Source: Anthopleura xanthogrammica
Lineage: Eukaryota; Cnidaria; Anthozoa; Actiniaria; Actiniidae
Assembly: GCA_964019055.1 (NCBI GenBank)
Contig: OZ025217.1
Coordinates: forward strand, 6,190,557 to 6,254,556
Direction: 5' to 3'
DNA length: 64,000 nucleotides
Positions 23,468 to 36,800 of this stretch are shown here, piece by piece (positions within the stretch are counted from its first letter, which is position 1; every line of letters begins with the position of its first letter). Under the pieces are notes generated by a model, which did not search any database, had not been told where the DNA came from, and saw nothing but the letters and a program-made list of their open reading frames with translations. The position numbers and the translations under genes are program-made.

Positions 23468-23860
23468 AAAAGAATAAAATAAAAAACATTTTTTTTTCTT
23501 TCCCAAAAACATACACCACGTGGGGTTTGGTATCGAAAACAAGGCAAAGTTAGACGTTTAATGACAAAAGAAGTTCAATTTTTAAAATTGAACTGTTCAA
23601 ATAACTAGACAAATAAGATAAAATCGTGTTTGTGTCTCGTTAGCGATACAAGGCCATTGAGCATCCATGCACGCTGAATTTTGGTTATTGCTCTGCACCT
23701 TGTAGAGGTGTGTTTCGGCCACTTTACAGGATATTTGGTAAACTTTCTTCAGAATTATCACAAAAAAAGAGAAAAACTAAGGAATCCTGAAAAAAGTCAT
23801 CTTGAAAACAATGAAACGTGGCAAACAACTAAAGGGAAAGGGCTTGTGAATCAAAAAAGG
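23466..23860. repeat. Spacer block alpha, right-hand part only
   Basis: Matches the last 400 bases of block alpha (compare 1165-1600). The left part is absent beyond the AT run. Confidence 0.6.
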
Positions 23861-25840
23861 CTACGTTCTGTCTTTGGCTATTTAAATTGTACAAGAAAAG
23901 ATTTTTCTATTTTTTTGAACTGACATCAAGGTGTGGTTATTATGTAGTTTCTGTATCCTTTTTCCTTTAGTTTGGATGATTATTTTTCAAATTTTAAGCT
24001 ACCCTTAACTACAAACTGTCTAGTAGTTATAAAAATTCATTTTCAAAGACATTGTCTCGTTTTTGGCTTTTTTAAAAGAAGCTTATATCAATCGGCCTAT
24101 CGCCTCGTGCTACTCATTACCCTGTCAACTAAAAAAAGGCCGATCAAATGAAAAACAACGATTTTTTTCTGCACGAAAACATGCACGTGGGGTATCAAAA
24201 ACAAAGTTTGCTACGCATTTGCTGCTTCTGAAAACCGGAAAATTCAGTTTTTGCCGTTCTCTCAGTCGCTTCGAAGCACCCTCATTTGATTTAGACTGAG
24301 AGGCTACAATGAGAGGCTACATAAGTTAAGAATGGATTACACTCAATAGTTATTTTCTGTTTCGATTTCACTATTAAATTCTATTATCTTATTATGATTT
24401 GACGATGATATCGTCTTTTTATCTTAAAGTGCTAGTCTTACGAGAATGACACTATCCCTGAAGAATATATCTTATAAAAGTAGACAAACTACATAGTTCC
24501 TTGTCAAAATTTTATTTTGATACGAGACCGGGAAGATGTTGTATTTAGCCTTTAAAGTTCGGCATTTTCGGTCCGCCATTAAACGAATGCGTTCCGGTGA
24601 GGTTGGTAACAATTCAATGGAAGTGACGTCATACGCGAAACGATTAAAATTTCGCAGCAAATACTAGATACTCTGGTCTTGCTATCACATCAACACTAAG
24701 CGCATGTTTTACCAGTTTCGACTAAAAACCTGAAGTTTTAAACACAATTACAATTAAAGCATGGAGAGCATGGAGAGCAAAGTCAGAAGTGCGCATATGA
24801 CGTCACGAATAAATTAAATACAGCTCCGCTGACCAAGCTAATCGCTGTGACCGAACAATGGCGGACTAACTTTTTAGCGATTTTAAGAACAAAATTCATT
24901 CCCTTAATTATTTTTTTTCGATCCGACTTTTGTTTATTCGTAAACTATACGACCTATTGGTGGATAATAATCACAGAAAAGTGATGATTTTACAGTGTCA
25001 TTCTCGTAAGACTAGCACTTTAACTTAAGTAGCCTCTCATCGAGGGAATTTATTTTCCTGTTTCGAGATTCTCCTCAGTTATATTTGTATATTTGTAACT
25101 GGAAACTATTAAACTAAAGTAAAGTAAAGTAGCCGTACAAAGCTCGATTGTAAACCTGACAGCCAGCTACCTTGTACGCCATCATCAGCCCCTACAAGTC
25201 ATATCAAAATCCTATATTCGCAAAAAAACTGTTCAGGAAAAAAAATTAACAATGAAATGTCAAAAGATAATCGGGAAATTTAAATTTAAACTTTGAAAGC
25301 AAGTAAGCCAAAGATAGATGTCTATCTTCGTGTTTGATTGTTTGAATATCTACAAAGAAAGAGGAAGAAAAAGACTTTAGGCTTGTAATGCTATCTGTAA
25401 TGATGGATTGAGAATCCCCGCTTTCACTTTTTTTCCCGAAAACAAAAAAAAAAGAAGTTTAATTTAAAAGAATTCAAACCTATGAAAACAAAAGCCATGT
25501 TTTTGTAAAGAAAAAAAAATAATGTTTTTCATTTTAGGGGTCTTTTTCTACTTGACAGTGTAATGAGTAGCACGAGGCGATAGCCGATTGATATCATGCT
25601 TCTTTTAAAAAAGCCCAAAACGAGAAAATGTTTTTGAAAATGAATTTTTATAACTACTATACGCAGTTTGTAGGTAAGTCTAGCTTAAAGTAAAATTCGA
25701 TAAATAATCATCCAAACTAAAGGAAAAAGGATACAGAAACTACATAATAACCATAATGTTAGCTCAAAAAATAGATCAATATTTTCTTATCAATCAAATA
25801 GCCAAAGACAGAACGTAGCCTTTTCTTGATTCACTTGCTT
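23845..25840. repeat. Spacer block beta, copy 2
   Basis: Inverted arms at about 23845-24130 and 25550-25840 enclose a centre homologous to 1850-2650. Unlike copy 1 it lacks the GGCC-rich insertion, but it carries the TTAA-flanked element at 24428. Confidence 0.55.
24428..25019. mobile_element. 592-bp MITE with 26-bp inverted ends and TTAA duplication
   Basis: The termini are perfect inverted repeats of 26 bp (24428-24453 and 24994-25019, starting AGTGCTAG). TTAA flanks both sides (24424-24427, 25020-25023). The copy at about 2138 shows the uninterrupted target. TTAA duplication is the mark of piggyBac-type transposition, though the end sequence is not the classic one. No transposase inside. 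Confidence 0.85.
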
Positions 25841-26553
25841 CTCCGCTTAGTTGTTTCCAGTTGAAGGCTAAACTCAGAGGTTATTATCATTTAAGTTAAC
25901 TTTTACTTTGAAGCCTTTCTTGCGATTTATCACTGCTTCTTGTTAACGTTCTGCAGCGACAATTTAGAAATGCCTCCCCCTCCTCCTCGTACAATTAATA
26001 CATCAACACGAAAATAGAGAAAAATGGGAATTTATTAAGTATAAATTGTGATCTGAAAAATGCGGTAGAACAGAATTACATATAACTTACTCAAGATTAA
26101 TCTATGAATACAAAATATATATTATCGGCATTGCTCGTTCCCAAATGGCAATTACATGAGTCTTGAAAGATATTATTTGTTTCCAGAAGGAAAGTCAGTA
26201 TTCACTCTCAAAATATACTCTTAAAACCTTAACGACAGTTATGGATCGCTAAAGATCATGTACTGACTTCGGACGAATTGCTCGCCAGTAATGTATAGAT
26301 ATGTCGTTGTCTTGGTATTTTCTAGCTTAGCTGTTTTTCCGTGATTTCTGGAGAAGACTCCTCTCTTATGCTATCATTTATTTATAAAGTATAGACAGCC
26401 TAATATAAAGAAAAACTAAAGTAAATAAACATCCATTATTTCATTAACAAGCAGCATTATTAGAAGTAAGCCAAACCTTCCATCTCATTGCTCTACGCAG
26501 CTCTTTCAAGCAAGGACAAAGACCAAGATACGTGAAGGTTCTCATCATCAAAG
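25841..26553 (+). promoter_or_regulatory. Upstream region and noncoding first exon of gene B
   Basis: Homologous to the regions upstream of A and C, ending in the AAAG|GTACGT donor at 26554. About 280 bases (26108-26385) are shared with C (48694-48973) and absent from A. No gene is seen; promoter position is inferred from the conserved exon only. Confidence 0.4.
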
Positions 26554-26683
26554 GTACGTTCTGTGATGCTGAGTGTTCCGGCAGAAGATACCGTAATTCA
26601 AAGTGACCCAATTCAAATGCTGCCAGATTCCATCATGTTATATTGTTTCTTTGATTTTCATTTCAGTTGTACTAAGCTCAACC

Positions 26684-28687
26684 ATGTCCAGGATGAATAT
26701 GTTTCTGCTATTGGTCGTTTTGGGGGTGATCTGCATGCAGGCTGCCTACGCAGAGAAAAGAGAAATGCTTGACGAGGTTTTGGACAAGCGCTGTAACTGT
26801 AAGAAGTTAAGATCAAATATGAGGCTGTAAGGGTAACAAAGATGTAGCAAAGAACATTACCTCAACACAATGAAAATCACATTCACAATCACAATCACAA
26901 TCACGCTGTATCAAAATGAACAGTAGAAATGAAAAGAGCACCTCGGTATTATTGAAAAAGCGAGGTTTTAGTTGATAAAATGTCGATAATATAGGAGAAG
27001 TGACACTGATTTTAATTCACCCCAACTGAAAAATTGCCCTGTCAAGCTGGACATTTGGTTTGTTTGTTTCCTTTTAAGCGAATCGAATTTGTATATCGCT
27101 ACTACTCAAAACAAACCGTAAGCAATCGTTTCTTGCATTCTCACGGATATTTGTAGAGAGTGGTTGCCCAACGAAAGATCTAAGGAGAGATATGTAAATG
27201 GTGAAAAGAGTAGCTTCACATAAACTTTCACTGAGTAAACCTAAACAAATTGTGAGCCTACATGTCTGCAACTCCTCGAAATGCAGGGTTTTCTTGTCGA
27301 ATGTGTTTCCAGATCCACAAGATCCCGGCTATGGGATGTAATCGGAGCGCCATTTAAAGTGGTCGTCCGTCAAATTTTTTGAGGTAATTATTAAGGCAGC
27401 ACTTTCTCCTCAGTTATTTTAATTAAGAAATTAAGTGTTGGTCCGGCAAGGGGATTGAACCACGATATCCCGCACGAAAGTCCAATTAGCTCAACTAACT
27501 GAGCCAACCGGTTGGCGGTTGAATCATTATGTTGATGGAGGTTGACTTTCAATATATATATTTTTGATTGAATAGTCATAGATGACTGTATTGGGTATTG
27601 CGAAGACAGGAACGTTACTTGTGCCTCTAGTTATCACAATTGTGGGAGAGAATTTTCGTGTCCCGGTTGTCGCAACAGATGTTGTTGGTACGTATTAACG
27701 TATTGTTTATATTACAATGGCAGTTTTGATACAAGTTTTAGAAAAGTGCTGAAATAGCTCCGGGATCGCCTGGGGTGCCACTCTTTATTCGAATTGTCCT
27801 TTAGGAGATTAGTTAGAGTGAAAACACTAAACCCGTGAAATAGATATTAAACTAATACACTTTAGAAGACAAAAATCCCATTGTTTTCTTTTGCGTTTAT
27901 TTGACTATTACACTTTTACAAACAATTTTTATTTCACGGGTTAAGTGACTTCACTCTAACTTTACGAGTACGAGCGGTTTCTTATAAACCGCCTAGAAAG
28001 GCGTTCCCTCAGTAGGGGTAGTTTTTAGGAGGAATTTCTTACTAGACCACTATCGCGCTGACTCCCCGACATCGTTTTTCTCATGATAGTAATTGGCAAA
28101 ATTCTTCGGCGGTTGCATTTGCTCTTAAAAAATAGTAGCAAATCAAAAGATATGATGCTCGCAATCTAAATACTGTAGTAGTTAATAACCATTTTACTTT
28201 CTCTAGTCCTGACCAATAGGAAAACACAAATATAACTGGCCGATTGTAAAGAAGTGATGAGACCCATCTACTGAACAAGATAGACAAAAGATTAACTTAA
28301 TAATAAATTATTATCAAAGATAACGAAATAAATTAATGATATTGATTCTTTCGGTAACGGCCAAGATCGACCAGCAATGCGTGAGAAACATAAACTAAAA
28401 ATTCAATAAAAGTTGCAGTACGTCAAGGTTGCTTGTGCTCATATAACTTGCATGCTTTGGTTTGTGCGAAGCAAAAATAAAATGGAAAATTTTAGAACTC
28501 TGTATTCAAATAAGATTTAGAGTACGATTCTAGTGATGATGCTGAATCTGAGTACAAATATATTGAGCTGACTGTTTTGGATCCTAAAACTTCACTGCGA
28601 TGTCGTTTTAGCTCGTCCTGTTACATTTCTGAGTATTGTGTGATCAAGTGTGATCATGTATTTAACGCACGCACAGCAAGTTTCTAG
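26684..28687 (+). CDS. Class I secreted cysteine-rich peptide precursor, gene B
   Basis: Coding exons 26684-26798, 27582-27687 and 28534-28687 sum to 375 nt and 124 residues, with the same phases (1, 2) as A. Exon 1 differs from A only at the signal-peptide end (AAYA instead of TAYA). The 106-bp exon 2 is base-for-base identical to that of A and C. Exon 3 has several changes (Glu to Asp, Gln to Lys, Pro to Ser, Val to Phe, Val to Ile) but keeps all Cys; the split codon is TGT rather than TGC. It has the shortest intron 1 (783 bp) because the 1.2-kb insertion is absent. The 5' exon donor is at 26554 and the acceptor ends at 26666. Function as for A. Confidence 0.72.
27382..27520 (-). mobile_element. 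tRNA-derived SINE in intron 1 of B
   Basis: Same insertion as in A: B-box-like GTTCAATCCCC and A-box-like TGGCTCAGTTAG on the minus strand. Confidence 0.75.
27812..27960. mobile_element. 149-bp MITE in intron 2 of gene B
   Basis: Copy of the element at 9933, at the orthologous position, with inverted GTTAGAGTGAA ends. Confidence 0.75.
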
Positions 28688-28707
28688 ATACGTGAATAAG
28701 AAGAAAC

Positions 28708-29117
28708 TGTGTGTTAGAGAAAATGAATGAATGGGAGTCTTAATATATAATCCGTTGAAAATCAAAAATCATACGAGAATATATTTACAAGAAAGCCATC
28801 GTTTCTTTCCTCTTGCCGTGCAAGCTAGCGCAGACTCTTACCCAGTCGCTTCCCTTACTCGCTCTTTAATTTGGTTGATGGGAAGAATTTTGGGTGGGTT
28901 CGCGGTGCCTCAAGGGAAGCCTTTGCGTGCCGTAAATCACTTTCACATATTCCATCATAAGTAGAAAGACATGAAACCCTAGTGATGAAAGTTCATCTCG
29001 GCGTTTCCGTGGGTTTTTCCGCATTGTCTTATAAGTCCAGTCTTTCTGTGGGTCGTCTCAGCCTGGCTGGATACCTTCGGTTTTCTGATCCCAAATTGGG
29101 CAGCATAACGGGGATCT
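28708..29117 (-). mobile_element. Gypsy LTR and 3' end fragment, unit 2
   Basis: Starts 20 bp after the stop of gene B, as in unit 1. The LTR matches to about 28982 and then jumps to the sequence that lies outside the LTR in units 1 and 3, a deletion of about 360 bp. Homology ends at GGGGATCTGTG (29117). Confidence 0.7.
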
Positions 29118-31509
29118 GTGTACAAATGTTCTAAGTACAAAATCCCCCCCCCCCCCCACCTTAAAAAAGAATACCTGTCCAGCGGGACATCCCCGTACAA
29201 GTAAATAAAAAGGTGACTTGTATAGCGCTTTCTAAATACACGCGCGCAATGAAAATTGTGGAATGAAGTGGACTTTATCCCCGTCTACCAATTTTCATGC
29301 AAGGAGATAAGAGGAGCAATATATTAATTCAATGATTGATTGAAATAAGTCTGTAGTTTTGTATCCAGGTATAGGGGAGGGGCTGAAACAAATGTGTAAC
29401 ACGAAAAGGGGAAGAAAGAAGCATCGCATACCTAATTTTGCTTCTGTCACCTCCCCCTCCAAACAATAACCGGTTTCTAAAGGGAGAAGACTTACTAGAT
29501 GAAATTTCATGTCCTGGGTACATGCTAATAAACTAATAAAGGGACAACAGCAGAATTAATAGAGAAATACGAGACAATTTGCATTGTGCAACGGAACGAA
29601 CTGCTCAATTGTCTAGCCATTTATAGGGCTTATGGATCCGGGCTTATCAGGGATTAGCGGAAATTTTAAATTGAGCATTGTAAATGATGTGACCCTTCCT
29701 AGCAATGGGAATGAAATTTCCTGACCCTATCCTTGCGATTGTCCTAAAATACCATAAACCATACCATTAATACCTCCAATACAAAATTGAAATAAGACCT
29801 GTTGTGTTCTTGTTAGAGACAGTATTATCTTTATACAATTCATGTTATTTTTTAGATATGATTTTTTTACATGATTTTGGGGGTGGAGGGTGGGTGCGTG
29901 ACTAACTTAACGGCCGCTGAAGGTGTTGGGAGCGGGTAGGAGGGTGCAATTTTGATATTGAAACTGCCTCGGAAATGCGATTTCCAGTATTCTGGGAGGC
30001 ATCTGCATGAGCATAAATTTATGTGACTCTCCCTTTTTCAGTGCGGTTTTTTTTTTCTTCTTAAAAAGGGTCTTGAAAAGTTATGACCTATTTAATATTT
30101 ATTGCAAGCAATGACTGTTTCCCAAATAATCATTGAGTCGAAATTAACATGGAAAAGTGGCAGCCCATTTGCAAACATTTTAAAATTTAGTTTAAATTAC
30201 CATATTCCGTTTTTCAAAAACGGAAACGAAATAAATAAAATAAAATATATAGAGAGAGAGAGAGAGAAAGAGAAAATGGCTAGAAAAAGAAGGTTAAGTG
30301 TATTTGTAGGAGAATAACCATTTCAGCGTATTTGTTTTCACTCTCCCCAGCAATCCATGAAAGCTCCTCCAAGGTGGGTGAGAGGACGGGGGTAGGAGAG
30401 GGGGATCATCTAGATATCTTTTTTGTTTGTTTGTTTGCTTGCTTGTTTACTTGTTTGTTTGTTCGTTTTTGTGTTTCAAATTGATACCTATGAAAAAGCG
30501 ACAGAACATTTTTATGGCCGGATACTGGTAGTGCATGGTCGAATAAACAAACTGTATAACAGTTCGGTAAAAAAAATAATCATTCTTAAATTGATATTAA
30601 GGGAAAAACGATTCGAAGATGATCTTTGTGCAATAATTGATGCCCTTTTGCTCCTTTTTCCGCATTATCTCCGCATTTTCTACTTTTTAATTGTGTTTTA
30701 TAAAGTCTAGAGACTAGGAACCCTTGAGTTTAAATTTATGTAAATTAGCTTTAGATAAACTGCCTTCGTAATACTCGCAGAGTCGTATTATTTGGAATTT
30801 CTTTCTTAGACAATTTTAATTTTCACAAAATACGGTAGTTCTAATTGAAATCTTTCTTGAAAACAAACTTTAAGCATATTAAAGGCGAAGCCGGGGATCA
30901 GTATCGCAATCTTGAGTCGACCGGAAGTAAACACTCAAGGCAATTATGCAAATTCATAATTCAATTTTTGCTAACTTTGAAAGCTGCTTGCGTTCGATTG
31001 ATTTAATGACCCAAAAAGATTTTTGCAGTTTCTTGAAGCCCAGACATAGAGCTTTTAAAAAATGTCCTTCATTTAAAAAATAACTAAGATTTGTTGAATT
31101 CCGTGAATTCGAAAGCTGATGAATTTTGAGATGGTGAATTGAGCAGGTTTCTTATGGAAACTTCAAGTTCGGGTCAAAATTTCAAAACTCATCTCATTTG
31201 ACTCAAAACCTCAAGACTTCTCGTTCATAGAATAAATGTTCCAAATAATATGTTAAAACTCGAAGAGACAAAGCGATATTGGGTTTTTAAGGGATGAAGT
31301 TAGGCCTTAAATTGTGGTGGCTCAAAGGCCGATCACGATCGAAAATCGAGGGGGTGGTCTATCTCCAAAGGAAAAAGCTCAATGAAACTTTCAACACCAC
31401 GGTTCATCATCTAATCGGATGGTCTTTCATTGCTGAAAATTTGGTGGAAATCGGCCGACCCCGATCCGTAACTTTCTCCGTTTTCTGTCAGGTTTTCTCT
31501 GACAATGAC
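29118..31509. other. Unit 2-specific noncoding segment replacing integrase
   Basis: This 2.4 kb is not seen in units 1 or 3 and takes the place of integrase and part of RNase H. It contains a poly(C) run (29143-29157), a GA run (about 30248-30270) and TTTG-like repeats (30421-30470). No convincing gene; the longest frames (95 and 73 codons) have no motif. It may be one or more nonautonomous elements, but the ends are not recognisable. Confidence 0.5.
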
Positions 31510-32914
31510 TCTTAAACACATGTGATAAAACAGCACCAATCCCTACTGGTGAGGCATTATATGCCAGTCTTAATAGCAAATTTTGGTCGTAATGCGTTAG
31601 CACTTGATCTGAAGTTATCATCTCCTTCGCTTTTAGGAATGCCTTTTCACAGTCCTTCGACCAGTTCCATTTGCTTTCTCTCTCTAGAAGTTGATTCAAA
31701 GGCTGTATTACTGTAGCTAAATTCGGCAAGAATTTATTGTAGTAATTTACAAGCCCCAAGAATGAGCGGACTTCCTTAACATCTTTGGGGGGTGGCGCAT
31801 TTACGATGGCTTCTACTTTGTCTTCCCTTTCGTGGCCACAGAACTTCATCTTGTCTTGGAGGAAAGCGCATTTCTGCGGATTCGCTCGTAGACCATTTAC
31901 ACTCAGCTGTTTTAGCACCTTCTCAATATTCTCCAGGTGTTTCTCTTCTGTTTGGCCTGTAATCAGAATGTCATCTATCAGGCATGTAGTGTTCGGAATG
32001 TCCGCTAATAGTTGGTCCATGGTTCGTTGCCAGATGGCTGGGGTTGACGTTATTCCGAACACCAACCGGTTATATTGTAACAGACACATGTGAGTGTTTA
32101 TGGTCAAGCATTTCCTTGACTCCTCCTCTAGCTCTATCTGGTGGTACGCTTGTTTTAGATCAATTTTACTGAATTTCTGTTCCTCAGCTAAGATCACAAA
32201 AAATTCTTCAATTCTTGGGAGTGGATACTGCTCCGCTTGCAACTGTGGTTTTACGGTTATTTTGAAATCACTGGCACTACAAGTGTTGCTCATTCGCTCC
32301 ATTCGGTTTTGGTGAGAATGCCCTTGTTTTCCAGGTCTTTGATTGCTTATTCTACCTTTGGCTTTAGTGCGTATGGTACTTGTCAAGCCTTGCAAAACTT
32401 TGGAGTGGCGCCATCTTTGAGAATAATCTTCGCTCTCCTGGAGGAAAATTTTCCTAGCTGGTCTTCAAAAAACCTCTGAATACTTCTTCAGAAGTTCTCC
32501 TACTCCGGTTGGTGTACTGGGAGTGTTCCTTTCTTTGTCTAGGACCTTAATGTTCTTCTAGTCGAGTCTTAATACCTCTGAATACTTCTTCAGAAGTTCT
32601 CCTACTCCGGTTGGTGTACTGGGAGTGTTCCTTTCTTTGTCTAGGACCTTAATGTTCTTCTAGTCGAGTCTTATCTCCTTTAACCAGTCTCGTCCAAATA
32701 GGGCGGGGTCATTTGTTTCAATCACATATAATGGCAGCTGCTTCTCTTGTTGGTTACCTTTACTTGGACCACACCCTTGGGGACAATTTTCTTCGCCGCT
32801 GTATGTTTTCAGCTGTACTTTCAACATACTCCATGACATTACTGAGACAGCTGCCCCAGTGTCGAGCTCCATCTTGATTTCTTTTTCATTTACTTTAGGA
32901 GTTACCCAGATGAT
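31510..32914 (-). pseudogene. Gypsy reverse transcriptase and protease fragment, unit 2
   Basis: Contains reverse transcriptase (LIDDILITG and the thumb region) in one frame from 32395 down to 31427, where the last 30 codons are foreign. The protease DTGA motif is near 32866, and protease lacks a short internal segment. A stretch of about 100 bp is duplicated in tandem (32472-32572 and 32573-32673). The fingers deletion and the junction at 32914 match unit 1. Not functional. Confidence 0.85.
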
Positions 32915-33020
32915 AACGCAACGCGTCGTGGTTTCCTACGCTTCTCTCGTGTTCTCTCCACATCCCCCGTGTCTTTATCAGAGTATAATACTTGGAAAAC
33001 TGTTTTTTATTCCTTAAGTT

Positions 33021-33515
33021 ATAGCTCAAAAACTGAAGCTCATGATCTTGGCATCATTCTTGATAGTCATACTCAGTTGACAACACACATCAATAATGTT
33101 TGCAAATCAGCATCATTTTGAATACGCAATATTGGACGAATACGTAACGACATTGGAAGGACTGAGACTGAACGTCTCGTACACGCTTTCGTATCGTCAA
33201 GACTTGACTACTGTAACAGTATTCTATATGGCTTTCCTGACTACCAAATCAAGAAATTACCGAGGATCCAAAATACTGCTGCAAGGATTGTTACAAGAAC
33301 AAAATCCACAGAACGCATTAGCCCAGTTCTTCAAGAGCTATACTGGCTACCGATCAAAGAGCGGATAATCTTTAAAATGTTGCTGACTACATTCAATGCT
33401 CTTCATGGTTCTGCTCCTGCTTATATCTCCGTACTTCTACAAGAATACAAGCCTGCACGCTCACTGAGATCTTCTAAACAAAGTCTGCTGTCGGTTCCTC
33501 GTACTTTCACTTAGA
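33021..33515 (+). pseudogene. CR1-like LINE 3' part, unit 2, left of BEL insertion
   Basis: Same LINE segment as at 14440, in shifted frames. It stops at TTAGAATTAT, where the BEL element has inserted, and resumes at 39919. Confidence 0.8.
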
Positions 33516-33520
33516 ATTAT

Positions 33521-33793
33521 TGTTCTGCTAGAAATTTGCATTAGTTTTCACGTGCGCGTTTAAATGTTAAGCCAAGTTACATCACCGCTATTGTCAATCT
33601 TAAGAACCAGGCATTACGTAATACCTAAGTAAGATATATAAGATACGCAACATAATATAATCATATTTTCACTAGACGCTATAACTTAGGATATATGCGC
33701 TACTGGATTTCGAACCGTGTATACCATTATGAAAAGCAATAAATGCATGTTGGTTCAGAAACCGTGGCCGCTAAGTTAGTGTTTGGTGAAACA
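33521..33793 (+). repeat. BEL/Pao 5' LTR
   Basis: TGTTCTGCTAG...GGTGAAACA. It contains an AGATATATAAGA TATA-like motif and an AATAAA near its 3' part, consistent with promoter and polyadenylation functions. Confidence 0.93.
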
Positions 33794-33832
33794 TTCGAAA
33801 TCCACGTACGTCCTGAAACAGTTGGCTAGAGA

Positions 33833-36800
33833 ATGGCCGAGGACGCCAAAAACCAGAGACGAGCAGCGAAAGGCAGATTTACGAGAAAGTTAAACGAAGT
33901 CAAGAAATCTATCGACGAGGACCGTGGAGTTGAAATAGTTAAGAGAAACTACGACCAACTGGTTGAAGCTTGGAGGACCGTTGAGTTAAAACATGATATC
34001 TATACCACGTTTCTAACAGATAAAGAATTAGAAACAGATGACACGTGGATTCTGGAGTTACAAGATTTGTTTAGTGATGCTATGACACGCCAGATTCAGT
34101 ATGAGAAAGATAAAACGTCCACCGAGAATGAAGCCAAGGCAGAAGAAGAACAAAAGCAAGCGGTTCATAAAGAGAAAGAGAAAACACGAAGAATAATAGA
34201 ACAAGCTTTTGTGAGAAGAAGAAGTGCCGAAGTAATCTTTGAACAAGTTTTAAACGTTATAGATCCGTCAACGCCCACGACTCTTAAGAAAGCCAAAAGG
34301 GAATTGGATACAGCCTTTGCCGATTGTAAGATAGCAAACAGTGCGTTAATGAATTTGTTAAGCCAGGCCAACGCTGACAAAGAAATCGGTTGGATTATCG
34401 CTATGAAGAAACTCTACGATCAAGCTACTGGTGAAGTCGAAACAAAATTGTCAGAAGAGTTCAGTCTTCAGGAGACCGCCAAGATGAATAATCTACGTTT
34501 GGAAAAGATAAAGATGCCAAGATTTGAAGGAGAATTGAGAGAATATCCAAGATTTAGAACGGACTTCCAAAAACAAGTTATGCCAAGCCTATCAGCGGAA
34601 ACTGCCTCGTATACTCTTCGATCTTGTCTTGGGAAAGAGCCGTTAAGTGTGGTAAAGAGTGTGGACGACAACCTTGATGAAATGTGGCAGCGCCTGGACG
34701 AGAAATATGGTGATCCAGCCAAAACAGTAGATGCAATAATCGACTCAATCCGAAAAGTTAGACCAATAAGAGACGGAGAGAACAAAAGACTGATCGAGTT
34801 CATTGATGCGATTGAAGACGGCTATCGAGATCTTAAGAGACTTGGACTTGAAGTTGAAATTACGACAACCAGCTCAGTTAGCATAATTGAAAAGAAGTTG
34901 CCAGCTTCAATAAGGAAAGATTGGGCCAAGTTAGTGACTGACAATGATGCTAAAGTTGATAAAGCCAACAAGTTTCCAACTCTGTTAAAGTTCCTACTTA
35001 GTCAGAAAAGAGCAATTGAATATGACTCAACTGATCTGCGCCTGAGTACCACGTCATTCAAGTCAGCAGCACATCATGTGACGACTCAAGAACAAACCAC
35101 TTACAAGCCCGCAGTTAAGCAGCAGAACTCAAGCGCGGAAGGTAGGACCTTACGCAAATGTTTAATACACGAGAATTCAGACCATTGGACTGATGAATGC
35201 CGTGCTTATCTAACGAAACCTATAAGTGAAAGAATTGAAGTCGTAAAGAAAAGGAAAGCATGTTGGTCTTGCCTGAAAACGGGACATGTGTTCCGAGATT
35301 GTAAAAGAAAAAGAAATTGTGGGGAGAATGGATGTACAAGGAAACACAACAAGACTCTTCACAATTTGGAAGAAGATAAAAATCGGGACACCAAAGTACA
35401 AGAGAACAATAGTAATGACAACAAGATTAAAGAGGAAAAAAGTCAAGATGGAAAGCAAGAATTTCGCACGTCAGCATGCGACAGTTTAACAGAAGACACG
35501 TGCCTGTTACAATTCCAAAAAATTAGAACACCCAAGGGATTCGTTAATGTCATGTGGGACAATGGCTCTTCGTTGTGCTTCATTACCAATAAGAAAGCCA
35601 AAGAACTGAAGTTAACTGGTAAGAAGGCGACATTGACGATAGTTCGTGTTGGAGGCGAAACCGAAATCTTAAATTCATGCAAGTATGAACTTCCTCTGAT
35701 CGACACAGATGGACAAATAGTCAAGATTGAAGTCTTTGAAATAGAGAAGATAACGTCAGACATTCAAAGGATAGACATCGAAGGAATTATACCGCTATTT
35801 ATAGACGTCAAGAGAATGGATATTGAGAGACCCGAAGGAGCCGTTGATGTTTTGATTGGCTATGAGTACGCGGGATTTCATCCAGTACCAGAACAGAAAA
35901 TGGAACATTTACTTTTGTTAAAGAACCGTTTTGGTAGATGTCTGGGAGGTAATCACGCGATGATTAAAGACACCAAAGAGAAGCATGAGCTGCACGCGAT
36001 TGGCGCTCATCACGTAAGTCTGGTGACTCCTAAAGTAGAACTGGAAGATTTCTACAAGATTGAGAACTTGGGGATAGAGTGTAGTCCTAAATGTGGTGGC
36101 TGTAAATGTGGAAAATGCCCGCCTGGAGCTAAGAATTTTACACTAAAAGAAGAGAGAGAACTGAAAGTCATCGAAGATAATCTAAGCCTTGATAAAGAAG
36201 AAAACAAATGGGTGGCAAACTATCCGTGGATCCTAGATCCAGCTAATCTTCCAGACAACAAGAAAGCAGCCATGGGAATGTTAGTATCAACAGAAAGAAG
36301 ATTAGCAAAGAATCCAAGTCACGCCAAGGTCTATCAAGAACAGATGGATGACATGGTTAACAGAGATGTTGCCAGAAAGTTAACTCCAGATGAAGTGAAA
36401 AACTATGATGGACCAGTTCACTACATATCGCACCATGAGGTTCTGCGACCAGATTCCAAATCAACTCCAGTAAGGATTGTATTTAACAGCAGTGCCAGTT
36501 ATATGGGGCACGCATTGAATGATTACTGGGCAAAAGGTCCCGATCTTTTGAACAATTTATTAGGAATACTCATCAGATTTAGAGAAGAAGCAACAGCCTT
36601 AACTGGGGACATAAAAAAAATGTACCATACAGTAAAGATAGGAATCAAAGACCAACACACTCATCGATTCTTGTGGAGAAACATGGATGATAAAAGGGAA
36701 CCAGAGATTTATGTCATTAACAGAGTTTCCTTTGGAGATAAACCTGCAGCCACTATTGCAACAGTGGCCTTGAGAAAAACAGCCGAAATGGGAACGTCAG

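Noticed and set aside
23298..23547. Three overlapping frames with IYIYIY runs
   Set aside because: They translate the AT microsatellite.
30423..30710. 95-codon frame at a TTTG-rich run
   Set aside because: Low-complexity start, no homologous copy and no domain.
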